Source: Episyrphus balteatus
Taxonomy: Eukaryota; Arthropoda; Insecta; Diptera; Syrphidae
Reading direction: 5' to 3'
DNA: 64,000 bases
Assembly (NCBI RefSeq): GCF_945859705.1
Contig: NC_079134.1
Coordinates: 162,909,718-162,973,717, forward strand
Shown here piece after piece: positions 26,547 to 37,400 of this stretch (position 1 is its first letter; every line of letters starts with the position of its first letter). The position numbers were made by a program, and so were the translations under genes. The notes under the pieces are model-generated. The model did not search any database and was not told where the DNA came from. It saw only the letters and a list, made by a program, of their open reading frames with translations.

Positions 26547-27868
26547 GAAAGAAGAATATAAACAGGAAATGATCGGCCTTTAAACAAAGCCATAAACACA
26601 AAAAATACGAATACCCAACTACTTATTTGAGATTCTTTATTTTGCAATATCTCAGAGACCTATATTAAAAATAAAAACACGACATTATGATAATCACGCC
26701 GACAAACAGACCCCTTCTATCGCAGCAGCCAGATATTACGAGACGACATTCGGTGTTTGGTTTCGTCTGTCGTAACTTCTATTTGTGTATAAAACGACTA
26801 ACTTCTACTAGGCCGATCCACTTGACGATCCATTACAACACTTTAAGTAGAGGCTAATTTGCGAACAAGAATAAATACATTTTAGAGCGTGTGTGTTCAA
26901 TCTTTTTGAACTTGGTTCTCATAAATACATTGCGGTGCGACTGGCGGTTTTAAGTGGCTTCCCAGGCGGTCTGTCGGGCGGGATAAATAGATATGAATAT
27001 ATTGCAACCGGAAGAATTCGATTTTTATTTTGTTTCCCATTCGAGGGATAATAGAATCAAATAATAATTATTATTGAACATGTCTTTGAGAGAATAATAG
27101 CGACAAAGAAACCAAACTAGTGGCTATGTATTTAAGTGGATGCTTATAAGGGATATAATATGGAGGCGGAACGTCTCCGTTAGGGCGCGACATATTGTGA
27201 TTCGTTATTTTATGATTTGAGTTAGGATGTCTAACAATTCAGCAGAAATAAACAATTCAGCAAAACTGTGAACTGTTTAGTTCAAAAAATATTTCGTTGT
27301 AGTAATAGAAATTTTGGAAGAAGTCTTCTAAAGCTTCAGAAACGTTCAAAATTCAAAAAGGCAACTTATCAAGTCAATATTTAAGCCTTCGAGCCTATAG
27401 TTTTGAACTTCTTTCAGGGCGAAAATAAAGACAATAAGCATGACGTCATAAAACTAATTCGCCATGATTTTGTAATTCCCCAACATGTTTCGTTTCTCTC
27501 CTCACAAAGTTGACAAAGTAAACCCTCTAAAATAGGTATCATAAACTTTGTGAGGAGGGGTGCACATTCTAGTAAACAAACATAAACAAAAGTAAACCAA
27601 CAAAATTTTGCAAAAAAAAAAATCAACCCTTTCCACGTAGGTATCTCTCTTCTTCCATTCCAAACAAATCTACCCTTTTTCCCGAAAAAACCTCGTTCAC
27701 TCAACTCTTTGAACCTCTATAAAATGTCACAAAGTCGAAACAATCAGCGGCAATAGTAAAACAGTTTATTGCAGTTGTTAGTACAAAATGATTTCGGGGC
27801 AATTGCCCTGTCATATATTTCAGCTCTGAAATGAGACGAAAATAAAGACAACAACCCTTTTTGAAACA
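26547..27868. other. Unassigned DNA
   Basis: No supported exon. A minus-strand 96-codon frame at 27414-27704 has no recognised domain. Confidence 0.35.
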
Positions 27869-28860
27869 GAATTGAATTGAATTGAATTTTATTGAGTCTT
27901 CAAAGTTAGGTTACATTTTATATCTTATTCTAACAATAGCTTTTATTGTACTAAAGTGGCTATAAAGTATTGCCTTCTTTTTCGAGTATTTTTTTTGTAA
28001 AGCCTCGTGGCTGTCAGTATTTATATAAAACTAAATATATGGTTGGACTGCTTTTGCTCATAAGCATTTAGTTGAATTTGTTTGTGACGGTAGTCACGAA
28101 TACATATATACAATAAACTTAACCTATCTTAAAACTACATATATACGAAAACTGGCCAGTGCAGTGATATGCTTAATATCTAACATATTGCTTGAGATTT
28201 TTATTTTTTTTTCGTTTCTTTTCTTTTTTGTTTCTTTTGAGTTTATGAAGCGAGAGCGCCATATATACATTAAACATACAAGTAAAATCACATTGTAGCA
28301 AACAATAAAACATTCAATTTAGATGAAATTAAATCAATTAACTGGCGAATATGTTTTAAAGTATTTTAGATGTACTAGGGAATATGCTTTCAGTTTTAGC
28401 ATCAGGTGTTTCGATGCGCCGTTATGATTCGTACCGCTTACTTGTATGGATATAGCGTGCGATGAAATGCCGCTATTTACTGTTGTGGTGTGTTATGTTG
28501 TACTGTTAGCACAGTTTAACTTTTTGTACATACTAGTTTCCCTGTTTTATGGCGATGTAATTATCCATCCTAGTCACTTTTTGTGTTATTATTAGCTGTG
28601 GCTAATTGTCTGTTGCTGTTGATGATTTATGTCGACTTCAAAGTCGCACGTTCTTTGCAGGACACACGAACGGGTTGGGGCATCCCGCAGACCCGTAAGT
28701 GACTCGTCCGGATCTCCATCACTATTTGAAATTAGCTGTGGCTAATTATCTATTGCTGGTGTTGACTTATAAGTCACACGTGTTTGTTGGACATACGAAT
28801 GGGTTGGGGCAATCCCACAGACCCATTAGTAACTCGTCCAGATAATATAACTTTACGTTA
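27869..28860 (-). mobile_element. Probable 3' UTR and tail of a non-LTR retrotransposon
   Basis: On the minus strand the block ends with AATAAAATTCAATTCAATTC, that is, a poly(A) signal running into a (TTCAA)n tail, as seen at the 3' ends of several insect non-LTR families. Upstream (28591-28845) is a two-copy tandem unit of about 115-140 bp containing GGGTTGGGGC and AGACCC segments. No reverse transcriptase frame is present, so this is a 5'-truncated copy. The left limit is estimated. Confidence 0.45.
28591..28845. repeat. Two-copy tandem repeat
   Basis: Units start at 28591 and 28731 with ATTAGCTGTGGCTAATT (itself a hairpin) and both contain ACGGGTTGGGGC or ATGGGTTGGGGC followed by CAGACCC and GACTCGTCC or AACTCGTCC. 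The second unit is shorter and diverged. Confidence 0.8.
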
Positions 28861-30144
28861 AACTTTTACTAGCTCCAAGAGCTGCGACTGCCTTCGGCCA
28901 CGACTGCCTTCGGCCACGGTTACTTCCAAACTCCTTTTTGAAACAGAAAAAGGATTCATTTGCAGTTTTATTGGTTTTTGTGGAAAAAAGGATATATTTA
29001 AACCGCCTAGGTTTTTCGTCAAACAATCGACATTGACAAACAGACACAAAACCAAAGACCCATAAGTCTATGCGGGCAACGGAAGCTGATGCATTGGTCT
29101 ACCTCTATTCAGCGAGCGAGCGAAAAGTAGCCACTGGCGAATTAGCAAGCATATCATCCTTTTACAATCCTTTTTGGCAATTTTCTATTATATTCGCATC
29201 ACGACAGAGTGCGCACCCCTTTTTTTTGCGAATCTACAATCTACCTCTTTTGGCTTTGACTTTCGTCCATCTTCACGGCATAAAGGGATTATCGAGTGGT
29301 TTTAGTACACAAACAGGTCTTTCGCACACAAAATCGCGATGAAAGGATTCCTGAAAGCTACCTATATAAATTTCGCACGTTTATTATCCTGTTTTGGACT
29401 GTCGCCAAAGACAATGGTCAGTAGTTTATTTGCGAATGCCAAAAGGATTAAGATCGCCCATTGTATTGCGCACTTAAAATAGTTATAACCCGTGTGTACA
29501 TATCGGAGCTTGTATACGACTTTGGGTTAACCTGTGTTCTCTGCAAGTGCAACAGAAGATATAAAGATATAGGTGTTGACCTAAGAGGTGGGTCTGTTCC
29601 CTTTTTCATTGCCTTCAATTGGATTAACAACGATTAAGGGATGTAAGTTCGTCTGTTAAGTCGCAAATGTGGACAAATATTTGGCATCGAACTTTCTATA
29701 TAGATACGAGTACGTACACATTGTAGCTTGTGTGTTTATTTGTTTTGAGAACAAGACGTTTGGTTTACAATTACATTGGACCATCCTCCGTACAAAACGT
29801 TTTGAATTTTTGTATAGGTATTTTGTATGTGAGCACAAGGATTTCTAAATTCGGATTAAAATTTACCGCTTTGAGGATTTAATTCTAGATAAAATAAGTT
29901 AATTTGTTTGTCATTTAGAAACATAAGCCCGGTGCGTCGCGTGCAATATTGCTTAGAGGGTGGGAATTTTGTGAGATTTTATGAGTAAAGTAAATTCAAT
30001 AATTGGGGCTTTCCAGAAAAAAATGTGTGTGTAAAAAGTTCATCAAATTCTCGTTATGGGGTAAATGTTGATGGAATTTAATTTTTTGTAGTAAAAGCAA
30101 GTGTAAAGAATGGAAAATATCGGGTCAAAAAAATCTATTTTGGA
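28861..30144. other. Unassigned DNA
   Basis: 28880-28917 has a direct repeat of ACTGCCTTCGGCCACG. The rest, including frames near 29070-29342, gives no recognised protein or splice structure. Confidence 0.4.
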
Positions 30145-30335
30145 TATTGACAGGTACCGTTAGTTTTTGTTCTAAAAGAAATTTACTCTGGGGAATACCC
30201 TAAAATTGTTAACTACCAAGTTTGAAAAAAATCGCTTTCTTTGAATTCTATATCATCGTAATGTCATGTAAATATTATTTCGAAATCGATTTTTTTACGA
30301 ATCCTTAACTTGCCCTATCGGTAGTAAAAATAATT
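30145..30335 (+). repeat. Dispersed family R1, 3' fragment
   Basis: Carries only the 3' part: CAGGTACCGTTAG, AACTACCAAGTTTGAA, ATCATCGTAATGTCATGTAA and AACTTGCCCTAT. It is truncated on its left relative to the copies at 8890 and 22034. Confidence 0.65.
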
Positions 30336-30423
30336 TTTAATATCCAATTTTGGAGTACCTAATCAAATTTCAAACAAATTCTCTAACATACTATTGAAGA
30401 AATGGATGTTTCAAGAAAAATCT

Positions 30424-30769
30424 ATCACAACAAAAACATTACTGTTAAAAAAGGAGCCAAGTTCTCCTATGTTGAAATTATGCTGGCACAAAAAGTACTG
30501 AGATGTAAAAGTGTACCAAGTTCTAAAGTTTGGGTTCAAATTCGTATCAATAAAATTTTGATTGTTCTCTTGACAATTTTTCTTTTAATTACCGATTTTT
30601 AAAGTTATTTCAAAAATTGCCAAGTAAACAATCCAAATTTTATTGATACGAATTTGAACCCAAACTTTAGAACTTGGTACACTTTTACATCTCAGTACTT
30701 TTTGTGCCAGCATAATTTCAACATAGGAGAACTTGGCTCCTTTTTTAACAGTAATGTTTTTGTTGTGAT
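30424..30769. repeat. Near-perfect foldback, 143 bp arms
   Basis: 30424-30566 and 30627-30769 are complementary with very few mismatches over 143 bp, around a 60 bp loop. Outer ends ATCACAACAAAAACATTACT / AGTAATGTTTTTGTTGTGAT. The 66-codon frame at 30402 is a by-product. Confidence 0.9.
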
Positions 30770-30779
30770 TTCACTACTT

Positions 30780-31390
30780 TTTGCAAGGTATGGCTGTAGA
30801 ATTGAAAATCTCTATATTTGATGAAAATTCAGTGAAAATGGGCGGTTGCCACGCCCCCTGGCTGAAATTCTCAAACCTTAAATTTTTTCCTTTGTATAAA
30901 CTACCATCTCTACCATTCTACCAAATTTCAAGATTCTACGATAATCAGAAGTGCTCTATTATATTTAATGAAAATTCAGCGGAAATGGGCGGATGCCACG
31001 CCCCCTGAATTGAAAATCTCAAATTTTCGATTTTTCCCTTTGTATACACCACAAGCCCTATCACCGTGTAAAATTTCAAGTTTCTACGTTAACGGGAAGT
31101 TCTCCATAATTTTGATGATCTGTCAGTGAGTGAGTGAGTGAGTGAGTCAGTCAGTTACGGTTTTTGCGATTTTTGAAGCCCTATATCTCAGAAACTACTC
31201 ATCGTAAAAGGCTGAAATTTTGTGAGGAGTTTGGTTTTGACAAGCTCAATAAATGTAGCGAGTATGAAATTTCTAGCATCTTTGGTGTGGAAGTTAGAGG
31301 GGGGTCGAAAATGGCCTGAGTTGTTTCCTGTAAATAAGGGTGTAGTGCCAAAGTTGCTAGAGAACTTGGCTGGGCACTACCGTGCCCCTT
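30780..31390 (+). repeat. Tandem repeat with GGGCGG(T/A)TGCCACGCCCCCTG core and GAGT microsatellite
   Basis: Two units of about 175 bp carry GAAAATTCAG(T/C)G(G/A)AAATG and the GC-rich core (at about 30840 and 30986). They are followed by a (GAGT)n run at 31126-31150 and a conserved-looking AGCCCTATATCTCAGAAACT block. It looks like part of a mobile element; the class is unknown. Confidence 0.6.
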
Positions 31391-31538
31391 GATTTCTTTT
31401 TATCCTACAAAACATTTTTTTAATATCATTTTCGAACGATATTGAAGCAAACTAATGCAAGTATACCTAGATTATACAATTTGTTTTAACTTTTACAATC
31501 AACAAGAACAGATTTATAGTCCATTAATTTTAGGTTCT

Positions 31539-32278
31539 ATCTGCGGAAAAATTCCTACTGGGCTCGATTTTGGTATAGACCTTTGTTACGGCGTTGTTAT
31601 GAAGATGTGAAAAATCGACATTGATATCGCGTCCGCGTTAGAAGTTATAGAGGTCAAAAGGTCACGAAAATCAGTTTTTCGCATATATCTCGTGACCTGT
31701 TGCTCGGAGGTCAATACAGGTTTATGGAAAATCTGTTCGTCATAAAATTATCTACAAATATTGCCTTATGCATTTTTCTGTAAATCCAACCGTTTCTGGA
31801 ATAGAGCTGTTTCAAGCGTAGGCATAATACATGATACGTAATAATAGGTTTGTTTTTTTAAGAGTGAATAATTCAATATTTGAATACTGAAAAATACATG
31901 TGTAATCTCTTTTGCTTTTAATTAATACGTTTTTATAAGTTTCACTTGTAATCGATATTCAAACTAACTTACTAACTAACTTACAAACTAACTTACTAAC
32001 TAACTTACTAACTAACTTACTAACTAACTTACTAACTTACTAACTAACTAAGTTACTTAGCTACTAACTAACTATTTAATAAAAATCTTAGCAATTAATT
32101 TTGACCCTCAGGTCAAAATAACCTACCCTGAGACATTTTGGTCTGTTTTTCGTGACCTTTTGACCTCTATAACTTCTAACGCGGACGCGATATCAATGTC
32201 GATTTTTCGCATCTTCATAACAACGCCGTAACAAAGGTCTATACCAAAATCGAGCCCAGTAGGAATTTTTCCGCAGAT
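31539..32278. repeat. Foldback with ~134 bp arms
   Basis: The outer ends ATCTGCGGAAAAATTCCTAC / GTAGGAATTTTTCCGCAGAT open arms 31539-31672 and 32146-32278, nearly identical. The loop of about 470 bp includes an (AACTTACT)n microsatellite (about 31964-32075). No frame of note. Confidence 0.85.
31964..32075. repeat. (AACTTACT)n microsatellite
   Basis: About 110 bp of AACTAACTTACT-type units, slightly imperfect. Confidence 0.85.
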
Positions 32279-32863
32279 TGGGGTAAAAATGCCTAAAATT
32301 ACTGGGCTATTAATAATTGAATTTCTTTAAATTTTATAAATACTTAGAAGGAATGATAACAAGACAAAATTATTTTGGAAATTTCTAACTTCTGTATTAA
32401 TTTTGAGATAAATCTTTTTCAGTATAAGATTTCGTTTAAAAAAGTAAGTACATAGTAGGTAGGAACCTAGTAAATTGATTTGTTTTATTAAAATCGTTTT
32501 TTTGAGAAAATTAAATTTTTCCAAATAAAGTTTTTTTTGTTGCAAACGAATTACTTGGTATACCCATGAACTAGCAGCCATGAAAACTGGACAATGATAA
32601 AAATAAGTCGTTTTCATTTACAATTTGTTAAAAGTCCTGAAGTTTCCTGCGTCTGCTAGGTCCATCTTTGTTTAAATTGGTGTGCCTCTCTAACGTCACA
32701 CCCGTTACATCTTATTTGAAGACAGCAAATTTTATTAATGTATTAAAATTAATGTATTAAAATTAATGTATTAAAATACTTAATTTAGTGAACAGGTAAA
32801 TAAATAAGAGCCAAAAACGTACAAAATTATGCCTATATACTCTCATGGAACTACCCATAATGA
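32279..32863. other. Unassigned DNA with a 3-copy 17 bp repeat
   Basis: ATTAATGTATTAAAATT-type units repeat three times at about 32734-32778. No coding signal. Confidence 0.5.
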
Positions 32864-33675
32864 AAATAAAATACACGACGGGATCGCATGAACTTGTTCT
32901 TAGAGTTCAAGTAATATTTTTAAAACTTTTTATATAGAAATTTGGTAAATGTAGGTAAAAACAAAAAAAAACATAAAATTAGCTTTTCAAAGGCATAAAA
33001 CAAGATCTGAAATAAAATTGGGCTTCAAATCAAGTATGCAATTTAATTTATTTTATAAAGATGCATTTTTAAAAAAGGAAACAATTTAAAATCGTTAGAT
33101 CCGTTTAAAAAAAAAAAAAAACTAATTTTTTATAAATTATTTTGTAGAAATCACAAATGAACGTCTTAAACCAAAATTTCAAAAAAATCCAATGTCTCGT
33201 TTTCGAAAATTTGATTTTTCAAAAACCAATTTTGTTTTCAAAATCTTATTTCTGACTAATATTTAAATTATATAAAATGCTTTTGCATATAAAAATTTGG
33301 TTAAAATAGAATTAGTAGTTTGGCAAAAAATCAGATTTGAAAAAAAAAAACAGTTCTATGACAGGTACTGAATGATTTTCGAAAAAAAATCATGAAAAGC
33401 TAGACCTTACTTAAAAACCAACATTTGAATTTTTTTGACAAATTTAAATTTTCCGAAATTTGTACATATGAAAGGTTCCTTTATTTTTAGTCCAAAAAAA
33501 TTAATTCCAAAAACCCTTGGAATCTCCAAAAAATCCTACTTAACAAGTTTGATGTCAATTGGTCCTTCCCTTTAGGCTGTAGCCATTTACAGACGGACTT
33601 CCGGGACGCACTTTTTTTTAATTCTCTATCATAGTAATGTCACGTTCTTTTTTTGTACGAATGCATAACTTGATT
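32864..33675 (+). repeat. Dispersed family R1, copy 3
   Basis: Starts AAAATACACGACGGGATCGC and ends near CATAGTAATGTCACG and CGAATGCATAACTTG. More diverged than the copies at 8890 and 22034. Confidence 0.65.
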
Positions 33676-34014
33676 TATGTGCCCATGTACATATGTAGTA
33701 GATACCTATATCGCAAGTAAAACTGATTTTGAAAACACTTAACAGTGTTTTTATATTTCAAAAAGAAAATGACTCCGAAAAAGAGAATTCTCGTAGTCTG
33801 TTCACCAACCCTTATTTTGTATAATGAGTTGAGTAAAAAATATAACACTTTTGTCTTCAGTCGGTTCTTGTCCTTGCTATTTTTATAATATATTTTTATT
33901 CCACTAGAGGCGCTCCAATACATTCATTGATTGACCGGTATGATTTGAATTATTTGATTAAGAGCCGATTGTATTTACCTACGTGGTGCATACTGAGTTC
34001 AGCTTTTACAACCT

Positions 34015-34142
34015 CACTCAGAGAAAAAATAGTTAATATCGGGAATAGTCAATTTACACTATTAAAATATTCAATAATGACTATTTAAAATAGTTATCCA
34101 GGTATTTATTAACTATTAAAATAGTTATTTTTTCTCTGAGTG
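34015..34142. mobile_element. 128 bp MITE with CACTCAGAGAAAAAATA ends
   Basis: Terminal inverted repeats CACTCAGAGAAAAAATAGTT / AGTTATTTTTTCTCTGAGTG; the interior is made of TAACTATT/AATAGTTA motifs. A 234 bp relative is at 59657-59890. No convincing target duplication seen. Confidence 0.75.
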
Positions 34143-34318
34143 TATGTATGTATTTAAGCAGACTAGCTAAGGTTCAGCTTTGGCTCAAGAATGTGAAGAA
34201 TCATTTCTTTTTTTACACAGGCCTGAGTCACATTTAAGCATTTTTACCATGAAACATTAAGTTTTAAATTAAACAAAACAAATTTTTTTACCATCCTTTA
34301 CACAGATATAGGTACACA

Positions 34319-34324
34319 TTTATT
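34319..34324 (-). promoter_or_regulatory. candidate poly(A) signal of SV2-like gene
   Basis: AATAAA on the minus strand about 155 nt past the TAA stop at 34479. It is the nearest canonical hexamer downstream of the last exon. AT-rich DNA gives such hexamers by chance, so this is only a candidate. Confidence 0.4.
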
Positions 34325-34478
34325 CGTTTCACGATATGTAGAGATTAGTTAGCAGCGTTAGAGATATGATTGCGACAATTTTGGAATCTTTATAAAAAGT
34401 TTTCCAAAAAAATGATTATTTCCACTACAGAATATAATATTAATGGATTTTTTTTTTCTTACAATTCTTTATCAATGT

Positions 34479-37400
34479 TTACAATAATTTCTTTGTTTCT
34501 TTAAGGAATGTACTCAAAAAACACAATACAAAGAGACAAAGTACTGATGCCAATGCAACAACACGTGCATTTCCTTCTGGCATTATTTTATCATAAACAA
34601 TAGATCCCAGGAATGCACCCCAAAAGCCAAAGCTTACTTGAATTCCACAAATTAAGGATCTATAAAGAATAAAATTTTTTTCAGAAATCTAAATTTTGAA
34701 AAATAGTTAATAGACCACCTACCTGACCATTGTGCCATTAAATTCAATCGAGTACAAAGTTAAAGCCTGCAAACCACACAGAATAGATCCTTGAACAAAT
34801 CCAACAGTCCAATAAATGTACTCTCCGTCGGAAACGAACTCAATTAATGAGCAAACTGCCAAAGCAATTAGAATGCAAGAAGCTAAAAGGACACAAACTC
34901 TGAAGAAAATCGAAGAAAGGATACAAATAAGGACTCACTTGCAAATTGAATTCGACCAATCCGATTGAGTATCTCACCACCCCAAAACAGGACTATTATC
35001 GATGGAACAATCACCTCAATATTAGCATCGTGCATTACTTTGTAGAAAAATGTATAAAGTTCAAAAGGTTGATCACAATCGCTGTTAATCTGATCAAATT
35101 CTGTGTTAATCTTTTCACAGCCAATAAAATTTTTCGATTTTAGATTTGTATCGATGAATCTGAAAAAAAAAGGATACAATTATATTAATATTACTGTTGA
35201 AAAATGGGTCTTAGAGTTTTTGGGTCTTTGGGTCCTTGAGTAAAAATGAAATTTTGCCACAACACCGCACCATGATCAAAAATTTCTTAACCGCCGCACC
35301 ACCGCTGCACCATGTCCACACCATTTCATTTTGAAAAACATATGACAAAATTCGCTGCACCACCGCCGCACCACGACTGCACCACGTCCGCACCATTTCA
35401 TTTTGAATGAAAAATTTGGTACACCACCGCTGCACCACGACTGCACCACGTCCGCACCATTTCATTTTGAATGAAAAAATTTGGTACACCACCTCCGCAC
35501 CACGACTGCACCATTTCATTTTGAATGAAAAATTCCGTGAACCACCGCCGCATCACGTCTGCACCATGATCAAACATTTTACTCTCAAAAATTTTATCTT
35601 CAATAAATAATCCAAAATTATGTATCATGGTGCAGCGAATTTTTCATTCAAAATGAAATGGTGTGGCGGTTGTGCGCTGAGATTTTCCGCCAAACGGTAG
35701 TGGTGCAGCTGTGGGTGCGGTGGTCAAGATATATTTTATTTTTTTCTTTAAAAATTCAATTTCTATTTTTACTCGGGTCTATGTGTCTATGCGTCTATGG
35801 GCCTTACGTCTAATAGTCTATGCATCTATTCGTCTTTGGGTCTATGTGTCTTTGGGTCTTTTGGTATTTGGGTATATTGGTCTTTGAATACTTTTGTCTT
35901 TGGGTCTTCTGATCTTTGGGTCATTGATTCTTTGGGATTTTGGATCTATGGGTCTATGCATCTATGGGTCTTTGGGTCCTTGGACCTGTGGGTCTTTGAA
36001 TCCTTGGATATTTGGGTGTATGCGTCTTTTGAGTCTATGTGTCTTTGGGTCTTTGAGTCTTTGGGTCTTAATGTGCTTGGGTGTAAGGGTCTTTGTGCTC
36101 TATACTTACTTGACATTATTGAAAATTGAATACCAAAATGTTGTGTAAGCGGCAGTGATTCCATGAAAATTACTATTAACGAATGTACAATTCTCAAATT
36201 GTACATAATTTAACAGTTTTTGATTGAATGTACAATTGACGAAATTACAGCTTCCGAAAATTCTATTTACAATGTCTTCAGAAAATTCAACATTATCAAA
36301 TGTTTTATAGATGGTATAGTTCTGAAAGCACAAAAAACAATGTTTAAAAATCATTCTTTCAATGTTTTTCAAAGATTTAGACTCTTAACTGTTCTTTCAG
36401 TAAATTGATGAGATTCTATATATCGGCCATTATTAAAAGCATAAACTGGAAGTCCATAGCCAACAAACATGGCTAATATCCAAATACAAGCAATTATTCC
36501 ATTGGTCCTCCAAACTGGGGAACGATAGCAACAGAAAATCTGTAAAAAGTACAATAGCTAAACTTATTTCCTGAAGAAAAATTTTCACGTTAAAATCACC
36601 TCCGACAAACAATTTAAGAAACCACTTTTCTTTTCACCACTTCCAGAACTCTTTCTATATTTCATCCTGGGAACAGCCATTTCTAGAAAACTGTATGTTC
36701 CCTTTGAGTTATTCCAACGATACATTTTCTGATAGATCTTCAGAGCCTCGGCTTCCCTACCTCGGCTCAATAACCACCGAGGTGATTCATTAAGAAACAC
36801 CAATCCAATAATTACAACTATGGCAGGCATTGCCATTACCAACGAATAAGTATGCCATCCACTGAAATGTTCATCAAGTTCCTGCATCAGTTGCATCCCA
36901 GATTTCGGTAATATTGACCAAGATATTACAGCAGCAAGCATAGCTCCAATCCCTCCTGTCGAAGTTACCATTCCCAAAGCTCGACCTCTCAAATGTGGTG
37001 GAGTTGTTTCACAGACATAAGTTGCAGCAATTGGGAATGTCCCTGCTCCAAAAGCTGAAGCAAACATTCGAGCTGCACCGAAAAATCTAAAAACTGGCAT
37101 AAATGCTGCAACAATAGAAAATATTATCATGCAGATAAAACAAGTTAAGAGTGTTCTCTTTCGGCCAAATAGCTCAGCACAACCACTTGTAAATGTTGCA
37201 CCAAAAAATGCTCCAATTAGATTGGAGTGAATTAGTGTTTTCTTTTGCAGTGGTGTCATGCAAAATTCCAAATCAATTGATGGCATTATGAAGTATAGAG
37301 AAAATAGTTGAGCAACTTGAGTTGCTAGAGCAATTCCTGTTGTAATAATTAGAATTATTTGATATCGTCCAAATCCAATCTTTTGAAGAAAAAATTTAAG

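Noticed and set aside
34946..35143. Plus-strand 65-codon frame
   Set aside because: Antisense shadow of SV2-like exon 6.
35797..36148. Frames with LWVFGSLDLWVF repeats
   Set aside because: Translations of the TTTGGGTC minisatellite inside an intron.
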